64,000 nt of DNA from Mesocentrotus franciscanus (lineage: Eukaryota > Echinodermata > Echinoidea > Camarodonta > Strongylocentrotidae): contig CP137680.1 in the NCBI GenBank assembly GCA_037976565.1, positions 29,657,694 through 29,721,693 on the forward strand, read 5' to 3'. The stretch's first letter is position 1. Every line of letters starts with the position of its first letter. The notes under the pieces are model-generated. The model made no database searches and was not told where the DNA came from. It worked only from the letters and a program-made list of their open reading frames with translations. This document shows positions 1-11,076 of the stretch, one piece after another. The position numbers and the translations under genes are program-made.

Positions 1-49
1 TTCAAGTCCCGCTTGGGCACTAATGCTATTTGGCAAGATATTACTGTAA

Positions 50-392
50 TCTACATTGAATTGCCGCCCTCCACCCAGGTGTATATATCAATGAGTACCC
101 AGTAGGTAGACATTCCTTGAATGTCCGAGTGCCGTATGGTAGCTTGGCTAAAACTGGGGAAATAATATGATTGCAAGGCCCTCGGGTAGAAAAGTATTGA
201 TATTGCCAAGGCTATTCAGGGAGATGTGAGTTGGTCTAGCAGCACGTTCACTTGGTCAGCTCTCTGGCAACCCCGGTTCGAAGCTGAGTCATGTATTTCG
301 GATGGTGACTTTAAAGGTCAATCCCCAGACGTAAATAATCATATCTGATTGATACACGTCTGTAAAAACCCAATTGCACACACACACACTGG
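50..392 (+). repeat. SINE-derived sequence with tRNA-like B box
   Basis: The segment 50-130 contains a CTCCACCCAGGTGT block that recurs at 12552-12565. The segment 222-392 resembles a tRNA-derived SINE, with a B-box-like GGTTCGAAGC at 275-284. About 80 bases from 296 to 376 recur in reverse orientation inside the first USP38 intron near 24667-24750, which shows dispersal. A short CA run (377-389) closes it. It sits in the intron just before the RAB33 exon. No intact tRNA cloverleaf is visible, so this is a repeat and not a tRNA gene. The exact ends are uncertain. Confidence 0.6.
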
Positions 393-472
393 GTTAACAA
401 AGACATATCATTCTCATTTTTATTATTTTTATTATTAAATGGCATTTATCTCTTGTTTGTCTCCTTCTGCAG

Positions 473-964
473 TTACAACTCTGGGACACTGCTGGCCAGG
501 AGAGATTCCGTAAGAGCATGGTCCAACATTACTACCGTAATGTACACGCCGTCATCTTTGTCTATGATGTCACTAAAATGAGTACATTTGAGAGCTTGCC
601 GACATGGATAGACGAATGTGACAGACACTCACTTTCCCCGGACACGCCACGCGTCCTCGTCGGCAACAAATGTGACATGTCGGATAGGAAGGTGGTTACG
701 TCGGGCATCGCCCAGAAGTTCTCAGACGCCAACAACATGCCCTTTTTTGAGACGGCGGCAAAATTGGAGGAAGAGGGGGATAAGATCAATAACATTTTCA
801 TGACCTTGGCTCACAAACTAAGAGATCACAAGTCAATGATGCCTCCTAAGTTTGATGAACCTGATTCAAGGGATTCAAGGGGGAAGTCAATCAAGCTACG
901 ACCAAATAAAGCCGAGTTAGACGGAGATGATGACCAACCGCCAGAGGGCTCCTGTGCTTGTTAA
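473..964 (+). CDS. RAB33B: RAB33-type small GTPase, last coding exon (partial gene)
   Basis: The exon encodes 163 residues and a stop. It opens in phase 0 after a CTCCTTCTGCAG acceptor ending at 472. Visible GTPase motifs are the G3 box WDTAGQE at the exon start, the G4 box NKCD and an ETAAK variant of the G5 box. The stretch [15 protein letters not shown] is characteristic of RAB33A/B, and the protein ends in Cys-Ala-Cys, a CXC double prenylation signal that would anchor it to membranes. RAB33 proteins act at the Golgi and in autophagy, where RAB33B binds ATG16L1 (family knowledge). Against the family length of about 229 residues, roughly 65 amino-terminal residues are missing, including the P-loop and switch I; they must lie upstream of the window. 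RAB33A and RAB33B cannot be told apart in an invertebrate. No frame breaks are seen. Confidence 0.93.
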   Translation, partial: LQLWDTAGQERFRKSMVQHYYRNVHAVIFVYDVTKMSTFESLPTWIDECDRHSLSPDTPRVLVGNKCDMSDRKVVTSGIAQKFSDANNMPFFETAAKLEEEGDKINNIFMTLAHKLRDHKSMMPPKFDEPDSRDSRGKSIKLRPNKAELDGDDDQPPEGSCAC

Positions 965-1470
965 TGATGCAACAGCAACTCATCGACTAACATGTCATCT
1001 CAACAACTTCTAAATACTCAAAATCCTAAAGTGCAGTAATTATGACTGTTTTTTTCAAAACAGTCCTTGTAAATAGTTGGAGATATATTATTAATTGTAT
1101 ATATGATAGTTAGAAAATGAATATGATGAATTATATTTGTTCTGTTATAAATCTCAGTTATTCAAATGTTTCACCATATTTGCAAAATTATTCTAAAGGG
1201 AAAGAGGAAATTTATTTTTTGAACATTGTGGACTATCTGAGCTTTAAATAATATTTAGTAGAAATCATGCTTTGAGGGTATTTATTATTTGGCAGGGTTT
1301 TGTATTAGTCTAAATTATTCCCTTCTTTTTATTCTGTTTTGCCATTACTATATCTTTTACACAAATGTTTTGTATCGTGTAATTTCAATGTATACATAGC
1401 TTCTTGTTCTAATTTCTAATCAGTATTATTAGAAACTTAATGAAAAATAAATCTTTGACTTAAATTCTGG
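965..1470 (+). promoter_or_regulatory. RAB33 3' untranslated region with poly(A) signal
   Basis: After the RAB33 stop the sequence is AT-rich and has no open frame. A canonical AATAAA lies at 1446-1451, followed by a T/G-rich stretch, which would give a 3' untranslated region of about 500 bases. No other AATAAA was noticed between the stop and this site. Confidence 0.6.
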
Positions 1471-1657
1471 TTGGCTGGATAAAATTCTTTTGATATACTC
1501 TTTATAGTAAAACTACGAGAAAAATAGATGGTATCACTTGTAGAGCTTTATTGAAATATTTTGACAAACTGCAATGCAAATTTATATTTCAGGCTCATAT
1601 TGAATCACTCTTCTGTTTCTTTGACCTTGAGAATCCACTCTTTTCTATAAATCATAC

Positions 1658-1990
1658 TTAAAGGGGAAGTCCACCCTGATATTAAGTTGGTTTTAATAGA
1701 AGCAGAAAAATGAGACAAATAGGTCAGTGAAAATTTGAACAAATTCTGATTAAAATTTTTAAAAAGTTATGAATTTTCTAGGTTGTGATCAATCAAACTC
1801 AAATTGGCAACTCTGTGAAGTATCTTGCAAGCTCCCCTCCCCTTTCCTCTGTACAAACAAAATCAGATTAATATTTTTCTCTTTAAAAAATTTCAATCAT
1901 AGATTCACATATAATTATTGCAAATATGTTGCTATTCAACCCCTATATAGAAAAAATCTATTCTGTCATCAATAACAAATAAAAATGAAA
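1658..1990 (+). mobile_element. TTAA-flanked MITE, family AAGGGGAAGTCCAC, truncated copy
   Basis: The left end is TTAA plus AGGGGAAGTCCACCCTGAT. The first 130 bases and the later block around 1790-1980 (CAACTCTGTGAAGTATCTTGC and the CCCCTATATAGAAAAAATC region) match the intact copy at 59798-60335. The right inverted end is missing here. A third, interrupted copy is at 38572-38850. Confidence 0.7.
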
Positions 1991-3660
1991 GTTTATTATT
2001 CAATAATTTCATCGCTATCTGTAATTGATCATGAGAATATTTCATCATGCCGCTGGCAAAAGGGTGTAAGCATGTTGCGCCATTCTTCTAAACGAAGATG
2101 CACACTGTTGCGTTAGAACAGAAAGTTGTTAGCATTGAAATGCTAGCTACTTCAAAATAATGTACTTATTTGATACATAACTACTCCAATTAGGTAGATA
2201 CAATCCATTTTGTCATTTTTATTAGTCGATTAAGAGAGGAATCCATGTCGTTTAATAAAATGGTATATATATAATTTATAAATATTATAATAGTATGTAT
2301 AGAGCAGTAAAAAGCTTAGAAGCAAGTGATCAGAAATTGCTTTGTGGCATGTGCGCATAATGATCTTCCAGCGGCATCACATTTTATTAAACTGCCATTG
2401 AATAGATAACAGTGTATGAAGAAGATCATGTAAATGTTAATGAGTGATTGTGTTATGACAACTCATCTGAAACCTAAAATGTACTTAAAATGCTATTTGT
2501 AGTGCAATCAATACACAGTCTGTACGGTGAAGTTGCATTTTAGAGAGGAAACTTGTTCTGCTAATATCATGTCATTAAAGGGATTGGGTAACTTTGTCTC
2601 AGATTCTGAAACAAAATCCTGGATTTAGCTCATGATGCAATGATAATTATAAACCTTTAGGTCAGTCAGGAATCCCATGACTTTTACAAGCTGATCACCT
2701 GTCTGATTATAAATTTTATATATTTATGATCGGAAATCGAAATCATATTTTGCGTTTTCCTAACGGTTTTCATAACACAACAGTCTATTGGGAAAAACAA
2801 GTATGGTAAAACCGGTCACTCAAAGATTTTTACATTTTTGAGGCATTTCTTGATCATTTTGAAGCGCAATTTTGTTAGGGCTTCAATATTACACCATATC
2901 ACAGACACTGATAACACGTAGGGTCATGCATCTCAGATTTAGCATTGTTAAACGATGCCTTTAAGGAAATAGGAAATGATCAAAATCATGCAGCTACAGC
3001 AATAACAAATTACAAAATCACATAATGCTTTGCCCTTGCATACATAAATGAAAGTACTCTTGCAACCGGACAGAAGACTGTACTTTGATATGTGGCTCTT
3101 GAGAGAAGAAAAATATCAATAAAAAAAAATCATTTTTAGTAATGAGATATGACAACAGGAGGGTACAAAAATCAAGGATAAATCTTCATTTGGAGGTTTC
3201 TTAGTTTATTTTTTTTTAAAGAAATTGTTTTGATCAGAATATAAACAAAATCTTTCTTGATAGATACTAAGAGGAAAATGTTTATGATTTTGAAAGAATA
3301 TTGATAATAATGAAGGAAAAAATCCCTCTTGAAATAGGCATATTCAGTCCACGTTTCTGGTGATTGAACAGAGGAAAAGCTATTGTAAATGCTTCCAGAT
3401 TTCAGTAGGCAATCAGCTTGGTCATTGTGCTTGGCCACTTCGGTCATTTGTGAAATCTGTGGTGTAATGAATCTTATTTCACGGTCTGTTTGAATTGAAT
3501 TAATACTTGAAAATTGAACAAGTGGGGTTAATTGTGGAAAGGTTATGTAGAATTTTACCACATGAAACTACACTGAATAGTTTACTAGTGGGAATCTAAT
3601 GTACATGACCTCTTATTCTCATAGGGTGGCAGTGTCTGTTTAGAGTCTTGTACTTTAACA
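1991..3660. other. AT-rich intergenic DNA, no gene seen
   Basis: No exon with supported splice sites, RNA gene or repeat with clear ends was found. A 129-codon minus-strand open frame at 3172-3561 has low-complexity composition and no recognisable domain, so it is treated as chance. Confidence 0.5.
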
Positions 3661-3976
3661 CAGGGTTAACGCCCACAAAGATCCTGAGTTGAACTTAACT
3701 CTATTAAAGTTGGACTTAAACATTATGGAGAGCCATTTGTAGCCTTAGAATAAAATATATTCTAAAGCAAAAATTCAAGTATTTTAGACTTTTCATAAAT
3801 TCCACATCAAGAACATGAAACCTCCTTTATAATAGAAAATATGAATGATTTTAATCAACATTGTATGCCTTTTAGAATAACTTTTACAAAATATTTTCAA
3901 AGATGCTAATGGCTTTCCATAATTGTTAAGTCCAACTTAAAGATACGTTCAACTTAGGATCTTTGTGAACACCCCA
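3661..3976. mobile_element. Foldback MITE with CACAAAGATC ends
   Basis: The two ends form an inverted repeat of roughly 75 bases. The left arm carries CCCACAAAGATCCTGAGTTG and then AAAGTTGGACTTAA. The right arm, read in reverse, carries TTCACAAAGATCCTAAGTTG and then TTAAGTTGGACTTAA, ending near GGAAAGCC. The CACAAAGA plus AAGTTGGACTTAA combination is shared with the foldback element at 56473-56751, so the two are related. No coding capacity. Confidence 0.72.
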
Positions 3977-4198
3977 GATGATGTGATGCAGCCACACAAT
4001 GAAGTTTGTCAATGGTCTGAAATAGAAGATAAAGCAGACAACAATATTGGCCATCATGTTACAAAAGATGGAAGCAATGAAGATATTCTGTGAAATATTC
4101 TGAACCCGTTGATTACTAAATTCTATCATTCCCATAGGCTTTAATACAGGACAGGTTCCAGTGGCAGTAGGCAATGGTTTAAGAGGTACTTGTACTGT

Positions 4199-4545
4199 TT
4201 AACATTTGATATGTTTAACATTTGATATGATTAACATTTGATACGATTGTGAAAGTAGTTTAAATTGTTCATTGATTTAGGTAACAAGTATATAAGTTGC
4301 ATTTGAAATATCCCTGGATGGTTCCTCTCCAATTAGATTTATAAGAAATCTTATTTGTACCACAGACTTTTGATATGATTGTGAAAGTAGTTTAAATTGT
4401 TCATTGATTTAGGTAAAGAGTATATCAGTGGCATTTGAAATACCCCTGGATGTTTTCAGAAAAATCATCATTTACAGAGAATAATAACAATAATTGTTCC
4501 TTCCCAATTAGATTGATAAGAAATCTTATTTGTATCACAGAATGA
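4199..4545 (+). repeat. Tandem duplication with a short TTAACATTTGATA array
   Basis: Three copies of a 15-16 base unit, TTAACATTTGATA(T/C)G, start the region (4199-4246). A block starting GATTGTGAAAGTAGTTTAAA at 4246 is repeated from about 4378. The second unit carries an extra stretch of about 40 bases before the shared AATTAGATT(T/G)ATAAGAAATC end. The copies are about 90 percent alike by eye, so the duplication is old. Confidence 0.75.
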
Positions 4546-5294
4546 AAAAACCTATATTAGTATTGATAGAACTAGGCAAATAATTTCAAAAGAACTCCCT
4601 ACTGTTAATACCACCAATAGAATCTTCCTTTGCATGACCTGTATAAAAGTATCAAGCATTTGTTTTCAAAAGCAAATTAGTATGTTAGAATATATGTATT
4701 TATTATAATACAAGGGATTATTATGTGATGAGTTCCCCTCCTAGTATCCCATAGTCTTATCTAAGAGATCGTAGGCACATTATATTCTCATTATTGAAGC
4801 TAAGAATTCACCAGCACGTTATGCATCTGGGACATTGGCCTTGGAACGCATCTGCTTCTGTAAACAGCTAGACTTTATAATACCTGTATATGAATAAGTG
4901 ACATTTAATGTCTTTGTAATGCACCTTTACTACCAGGTTTGTATTTATTGGTTAATATTTATAGGTTTATATTTTCAATTTTATGGCATAATCAATTCTG
5001 AAAGCATATGAAACACAATAGAGTCAGATAACTGAACCGTTTGATCATGGAAAAATAATAGCAAGCACATGAACTATATCATACTTTGATATCCAGAAAA
5101 GGAGAACACTTCCATTCTTAAGATAGAAAATGAAAGGCAAAATAAGGTACTAGAAACGAAAGGTTAAGGTCTACTTGTAGATCAGCAAAATGAAATTAGT
5201 TTAAGACAGTTAACATTTCTTTTTCTATTTCAATTATAAGAGATCAAATGAGTAAAGATGTTTAGAAAATACATACATTTTCTATATTGACATG
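4546..5294. other. Intergenic DNA, nothing recognised
   Basis: AT-rich sequence without supported exons, repeats with clear ends or RNA genes. Confidence 0.4.
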
Positions 5295-5297
5295 TTA

Positions 5298-5756
5298 GAC
5301 CCCGTTCTCATTCACTTCGTTGGAGCGGTCTAACTAAGACCCGTTCCTCAGGAGCGGTTCTTAGGTGAGTGAGAACGGTCAAAGTGGTCCAGGAAGTGGA
5401 CTTCTGGACCCTCAGAAGACCACCTCGGGAGGTGGTCTTGAGGAACGGGTCTTATTAAGAGCGGTTTGGAGCGCTCTAACGTGCGAGTGTGAACGGAAGC
5501 GTACTTTGAACGGAAGTGGTCTAGTGACGTTGCGCGCGAAACATGTAGTACGGTACATTACGCTTAGTATTCCGCGCGCGAAAAAATTTACCCGCTTGAC
5601 CTGAGCTGCCATAGCAACAAGACCACTTTGACTCGTGGAGCAGTTTGAGCCATAAAAAACTGCTCGGAGTGTGAATGCTCGCAAACCGTTCCTCAAGACC
5701 CGTTCCTGTGGAGCGGTCTAACTAAGACCACTTTCAAAGTGAATGAGAACGGGGTC
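5298..5756. mobile_element. Non-autonomous DNA transposon, GACCCCGTTCTC ends, TTA target duplication
   Basis: Perfect terminal inverted repeats read GACCCCGTTCTCATTCACTT at the left and its complement at the right. Both sides are flanked by TTA (5295-5297 and 5757-5759), a 3-bp duplication as expected of PIF/Harbinger-type transposition. Inside are repeated modules such as GGAGCGGTCTAACTAAGACC, present in both subterminal regions, and a CpG-rich core. Its base composition is clearly unlike the AT-rich surroundings. The open frames on both strands have no recognisable protein. Confidence 0.8.
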
Positions 5757-5760
5757 TTAA

Positions 5761-6777
5761 AGGGCATGCAATCTGTGGTATAGTTTATGAGGTATTAATA
5801 CCTTTCCGGCTCTCAACAGATTATTTGTTTTTCTTGAGGTTTTTGCATTACTAGGCACAATTTTATTTACAAGAAAAAATTAGCGATGTATGGGTTCTCT
5901 TAATATGAAATGTATACTTCCTGATGCATCAATTGCAAAACGATCGGAAGTAGATCTCATAAACATTGCAAACAATCCAACTGCTATATTCCTTCTCTTC
6001 TTGGACAAATTTATGATAGGATAAATAATCTACTGCAGTGATCCAACTTTTGTTAAGCCAATCATCTACAAAAAGACATGTCTTACATCAACATTTGTCC
6101 TTTGAAACTTTGTAAATAAATTGTGTGGAATGTAATTTTACACTAACCTCATCTATATGAGAAGTGATATCAACTCAAGTATGCTCTTGTCTACTTTAGT
6201 TATATCACATCTTGGGAATACATTCAAATGACACACATTATTTTGAAGTAAGGGGGATGTGATGTCAACTGTTGATTAGATCGAATATGATATGAGAGAG
6301 GGAGGGACACATCAGTCTAAGAAGGCATTATTTGATACCCTACTCCTTGTGAGATGATTGGAAACCAAATCTTTTGTAAATGTGATACTTCCTTCTGAAT
6401 TCTGGAGCTACCAGGCAAGACTTTAAAACTTTTTTTTTCCTTCATATTCTTCAAAGCTGTGTTCAGACTATATCTTCTTCAACTATGTTTTGTGAAAACT
6501 ATACGCCAAAAAATTAATACATTTCAGACTATATCTTCTTAAGGAACTTTTCTGAAAAGTATGCCCCAGAAAATGATTGGATTATTCACACTTCTGTTCT
6601 AGAAAATCAAGTCTACAGTCTATTAAGAAGTAGACTTTAATTATTGGATAATGTGTTTAGTACTTGGCTTATCTGTCATCAGGGCCATGGTTAGATGTGT
6701 TTAACACTTGGCTTATCTGTCATCAGGTCCATGGTTAGATGTGTTTCTGCACACCAAACATCGCTGGCTGCCTCTTG
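5761..6777. other. Intergenic DNA with a local duplication
   Basis: No gene seen. A short direct duplication is present at 6657-6742, where CTTGGCTTATCTGTCATCAG is followed by CCATGGTTAGATGTGTTT, twice in a row. At 5793-5818 a copy of the recurring CCGGCTCTCAAC half-hairpin motif is visible. Confidence 0.5.
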
Positions 6778-7219
6778 GGTCGCGTTTATCGACCAAATTT
6801 TTGCCTAGAATCAGCGTTTTCAAACGTCTTTCAGGCAAATTTTTAAGGCGATAAACGCAAAGCCCTATTTCAAACGTCTTTAGATATGGGCATATTGTAA
6901 CGCCGAAAAAGGTGCGTTTTGAATGTGACATACAGCCAGAATCACGTTTCTGAGACACGATAAACGCAAAGCTGTTTTGAACCCCACATACAAATCGGAC
7001 CTTACCATATAGCTCTATGGACCTTCCCAGGCTAATCTGCTTCCAGGGTCAAACGGCGCAAAGCAGCTGCGCAGAGACAAAGGCCTTTATTTTGAATCGT
7101 GAAGAGACGATAAACGTGACATCCCGAGAATCACGTTCGTATAGTGGGGTTCGATAGTGGGGTTCGATAGTGGGGTTCGATATGTACATATCTGACGGCA
7201 AGACCCGATAAACGCACCC
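6778..7219. mobile_element. GATAAACGC MITE, copy 1, TTG target duplication
   Basis: The element runs from GGTCGCGTTTATCG to CGATAAACGCACCC, which are imperfect inverted ends, and is flanked by TTG on both sides (6775-6777 and 7220-7222). The GATAAACG motif recurs several times inside, in both orientations, like subterminal transposase sites. Near the right end it has three tandem copies of the 13-base unit ATAGTGGGGTTCG. It is more than 95 percent identical to the copy at 8471-8898. The open frame on the minus strand is shared by both copies only because the DNA is shared. Confidence 0.85.
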
Positions 7220-7222
7220 TTG

Positions 7223-8470
7223 GTTGGTATTCTGAAAACTAACATGTCATCTTTTATTTTAGTTAGAGTTTGTCAATTGTCATAACAAATCTAAATTAGG
7301 ACAAGTCATTGGTTACATTTTAGGCAAGCTGGCTGCGTGCGAGCACATAACATCTGTGCAAGCATCAGTGATAACTGTATTCCATGCAACGCCTATTTGT
7401 TATGAAAATTAAAATACTTTTCACTAAAACAAATGACAATATAGTTTTGAGAATACAGTCCCTGATTATTAAGGGTAGGCTGAGTTGGGATATTGTAATC
7501 AAGCTGGGATAATATTTGTGATATTAATAACGTCTCTTGTAGCAGAATTCTGATTCTTGGGAAGTTAGAAAATATCACCTTTGATGAAGGAATGTTCATG
7601 CTATTATTACAGATTACTTAGCTGGCACTTTCTGATTGCACTATAAGTTTTCTGTATGAACAATTAAAAAAAAAGCAAATCAGCTTTCTAGTATTGAACT
7701 GTAGTAAATCCTGGATTTGCCAAGGGATGATAGAAGACATTGATACTCTGAACGGTTTACAGTTTTCCAGTGGATAATTGCCAATTTGAATCTGTTGATA
7801 TCCCATTTCAAGTAAAGCTTAATGATTAACTTATCTTACTGGTTTTATGGATGGCTAGAACATGCGTGTTGGAATTGACTTCTCTCGTATCACTTCAGGA
7901 GGCTTGTTTATGGAATTTGTTTTTCGACTTTGGTAAATCCTCTTCTTCCTCCAATCCAAAATGACATTGAATATATACAAGCCCATTCTGCACAAGATGT
8001 TAGCAGAATTTTAATTTCAGAAAAGTTCTTTTTCCCATACAAAGAGTTGCTCTTTTGTTTCTTCCTCCTAAATTGAATACTGGATTAACTTTAAATCTTA
8101 TGCAGTGTCTGATTATTTCTAAATTACTGACTTTTGAGGGAGGGCTTGTAAGTTTGTTCTTAATAAATACTCACTCAGTTTATAGCAGGAATGATATCTG
8201 AAGCAGTGTGGGTAGATTTACTGCAATGGCTGTGCATTTAATACATGTACATGGACTTGAAGAACAAAGCAATCACCCTTCTCTCTCTTGTTTGTCATCC
8301 CACTGTACTCTTAGACTGTACCCATAGGGTTTATCCAATATTCATACCAGCCAAGTAAATTATTATTTACAATGTGGCTCCTTTCTTGAAAACACTCATG
8401 TGTATGTGTATGAAAGTAATCAAACAGTGGCATTGAAATGACAAAGTATTCTCAGCGGTGAAATCACTAT
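7223..8470. other. Intergenic DNA between two sister MITE copies
   Basis: No supported exon or RNA gene. It separates the two GATAAACGC elements. Confidence 0.4.
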
Positions 8471-8898
8471 GGTCGCGTTTATCGACCAAATTTTTGCCTA
8501 GAATCAGCGTTTTCAAACGTCTTTCAGGCAAATTTTTAAGGCGATAAACGCAAAGCCCTATTTCAAACGTCTTTAGATATGGGCATATTGTAACGCCGAA
8601 AAAGGTGCGTTTTGAATGTGACATACAGCCAGAATCACGTTTCTGAGACACGATAAACGCAAAGCTGTTTTGAACCCCACATACAAATCGGACCTTCCCA
8701 TATAGCTCTATGGACCTTCCCAGGCTAATCTGCTTCCAGGGTCAAGCGGCGCAAAGCAGCTGCGCAGAGACAAGGCCTTTATTTTGAATCGTGAAGAGAC
8801 GATAAACGCGACATCCCGAAAATCACGTTCGTATAGTGGGGTTCGATAGTGGGGTTCGATATGTACATATCTAGTGGCAAGACCCGATAAACGCACCC
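8471..8898. mobile_element. GATAAACGC MITE, copy 2, TAT target duplication
   Basis: Same ends and same orientation as the copy at 6778-7219, flanked by TAT on both sides (8468-8470 and 8899-8901). It is 14 bases shorter: it has two instead of three ATAGTGGGGTTCG units and one A fewer in an A-run near the right third. Different 3-bp duplications at the two copies show independent insertions and not one segmental duplication. Confidence 0.85.
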
Positions 8899-8901
8899 TA
8901 T

Positions 8902-9825
8902 TATGTATGCATGATACTCTTGAGATACATGTGTAAACACTTAATGTCCTAGCCACAAGTATTTAGTCAGGAAATAGCAAACAGTTGCAGTTAATTGTAT
9001 GCTTTCTATCAAAGAAAAGAATAACTTCTCTTACAAATGACATTTAGAGAAGATAACATTTGTAACCAAAATGCATATTGAGAAGTAGAATGAAGAATCT
9101 TTAGCTTTTGACCTTTACACTATTAAAATCACAAGTGGATTTTCACAACCAGCTCCCCCCCCCCCCCTTGTGTACACAGTACATATCCTAGCCATCATTG
9201 GTTATCATTAAGTTGAGAATTATCAGCAAATTGTTATGTTTGTTTTCTAAGAAAGTCATAACTATATCCCTACATTTTGACATTTAGAAAAGATAACATT
9301 GCTAGCCAATTCCTGGCATACACATTTGTTTTAACCCCCAGTCTCCACTTGAAATGATGAAATGATTACTAGTCTCATCATATATTTTTAGTTATGTATG
9401 CATCATACACTGCTTGTGCAACAGGAACATGTACATCTGGTTCTTTCAGAAATGGTTAATTATATATAACTATTATTAATTTCATGCATAAAGAACCATA
9501 CTAAAAGCGTCTTTTGACATTATTAATAATGTTACAAAGTCCCTTTAATAGCATACAATGCTGTTCCTACACTCATGTGTCACCTCAACCATGCTGTCTG
9601 TCATTCATGAACATGTCACTGCTTTCCTTTGTTTATATCTACGGAACCATGCATAGGGGGTAGACATCACACTCTGATTGAATAGGAAAATAAGTCTAGC
9701 CTATACAGTCAACCAGGTTGCATTCATTCTGACATTTGTTTTTCTCTCGTATGAGTCGAAGGTTAATGCACAGTGGTGGTAAAGATCAAAGGATGAAATG
9801 ATGTGTTTCCCTCATCATCTAGTAT
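8902..9825. other. Intergenic DNA, no gene seen
   Basis: AT-rich, with a C homopolymer of about 14 bases near 9155-9168. No supported coding or RNA gene. Confidence 0.4.
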
Positions 9826-10013
9826 TTAAAGCCTGTCTGCACTAGTTTGGCCAGGAGGGATTAGACCTCCCAGCGTGGTCACTGACAGGTGGTTATCTCA
9901 TATCAACTCAGCTTTCAATTAACATAAGAAAAAGAGGATCATGGGGAACCAACGGGCACCGCTTAGGCATTGTTTTCTGTATAGAGGGAGAAAGTAGTGC
10001 AGCGGGGCTTTAA
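9826..10013. mobile_element. TTAA-flanked MITE, family GCACTAGTTTGGCC, copy 1
   Basis: Bounded by TTAA at 9826-9829 and 10010-10013. The ends are short inverted repeats (AAAGCC(T/C)(G/C)TCTGCACTA at the left against TAGTGCAG(C/T)GGGGCTTT at the right). The body includes GGCCAGGAGGGATTA and GGACCAACGGGCACCGCTTA-like blocks. Further copies are at 13916-14096 and 38677-38825. Confidence 0.82.
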
Positions 10014-10040
10014 TACAAGTAGCGGTAGCTACATATATTG

Positions 10041-10069
10041 TCCGTTTGGAGCCAGAAGGATGTTAAATC
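10041..10069 (+). repeat. Half-hairpin motif GAGCCAGAAGG-TGTTAA
   Basis: GGAGCCAGAAGGATGTTAA lies directly beyond the TTAA MITE. It matches one arm of the short hairpin element seen complete at 35553-35620. Related single arms lie at 10635-10656 and 15004-15023. Confidence 0.5.
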
Positions 10070-10634
10070 TTTGTTAAAATATATGAAATAAGTCTTTATT
10101 TCCCTCACTTGAAGACTCTCCGAGAGACTATAGGGGGTATTTCTTGATAGGACCACGGGTTTGCTGTGTGCAGACTTGTACACCCATTAATGGTATTTCC
10201 ACCTAGTCTGGTGTCAGCGAATTATGACGTACTGCACATGGGAACTGACTACCATCTCCCTTTAAGATCACTTTCGTGACATCATAGATTCCGCTTCGCT
10301 AATTAGTTAAACACAAGTGTGATAGATGGATGTGTAAGTGCTAACTTAGAAACTCCAATGCAATATGAGACTAGATACAGTAATATATCAATTTAAATTG
10401 GACATTAAAAGGTAAACATCTAATATTTTTATACATTTCTTGTCAAGACAAGATACTCTTAAGCTGATAAAATCAGCATATTGATTTTATCATGACCAAA
10501 CAAACATGAATTAAAAAGAGTGTCACAGTGCAAATAAGCTTATTATTTGAGAATAGGATGATTCACACTCCAGATCTTTATTGCGCTTGCAGTGGGAATA
10601 GTCCCTCCCTATTCCTCTGCGTTCACACACAGGC

Positions 10635-10656
10635 TGAGAGCCAGAAGGGTGTTAAA
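10635..10656 (+). repeat. Half-hairpin motif GAGAGCCAGAAGGGTGTTAA
   Basis: A near match to one arm of the short hairpin element at 35553-35620 (AGCCAGAAGGGCATTAACTC). The second arm is not evident nearby. Confidence 0.45.
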
Positions 10657-11076
10657 GCTAATCTTGAGCTCTGGTATAGGAATCGTTTGTCAAGAGAACA
10701 GGGCTATAATTCATTCTGGATTGTTTATCCTGCAGTAGATTGATTGTTTAACCACTAAAATAAAAACAAACTCACAAAAACTTGCAGGAAATCCTCTTCA
10801 ATAAAAATCACAACTCTCATTTGCACACAGTGACCTGTGTTATTAAAGCACATGGTGTCGGGCCTACTTACCTTGATTTCCTTTATCTTTCTATGCTCAT
10901 TACTCAGCCCCTATACATTTTGTACCAAAATCATTTGGCACATGTCATTTATTTGTAATCTTGAACATTCAGGGTAAGTTATGGTTGGATTCTGTGAGAA
11001 TTTATTTTCTACCTTTACCAGAACTCAAGCTTGTTTTTAACTCATACTCTTTATACACAGTGTTAATGCCCTTCTG

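Noticed and set aside
270..290. tRNA gene suggested by GGTTCGAAGC
   Set aside because: No cloverleaf can be drawn, and the 3' neighbour is a dispersed repeat, so it is a SINE.
3172..3561. 129-codon minus-strand frame
   Set aside because: AT-rich composition, no motif, no splice or conservation support.
6713..6958. Open frame shared with 8367-8651, seemingly a repeated protein
   Set aside because: The shared residues come from two copies of a non-coding MITE; the frames start in different flanking DNA.
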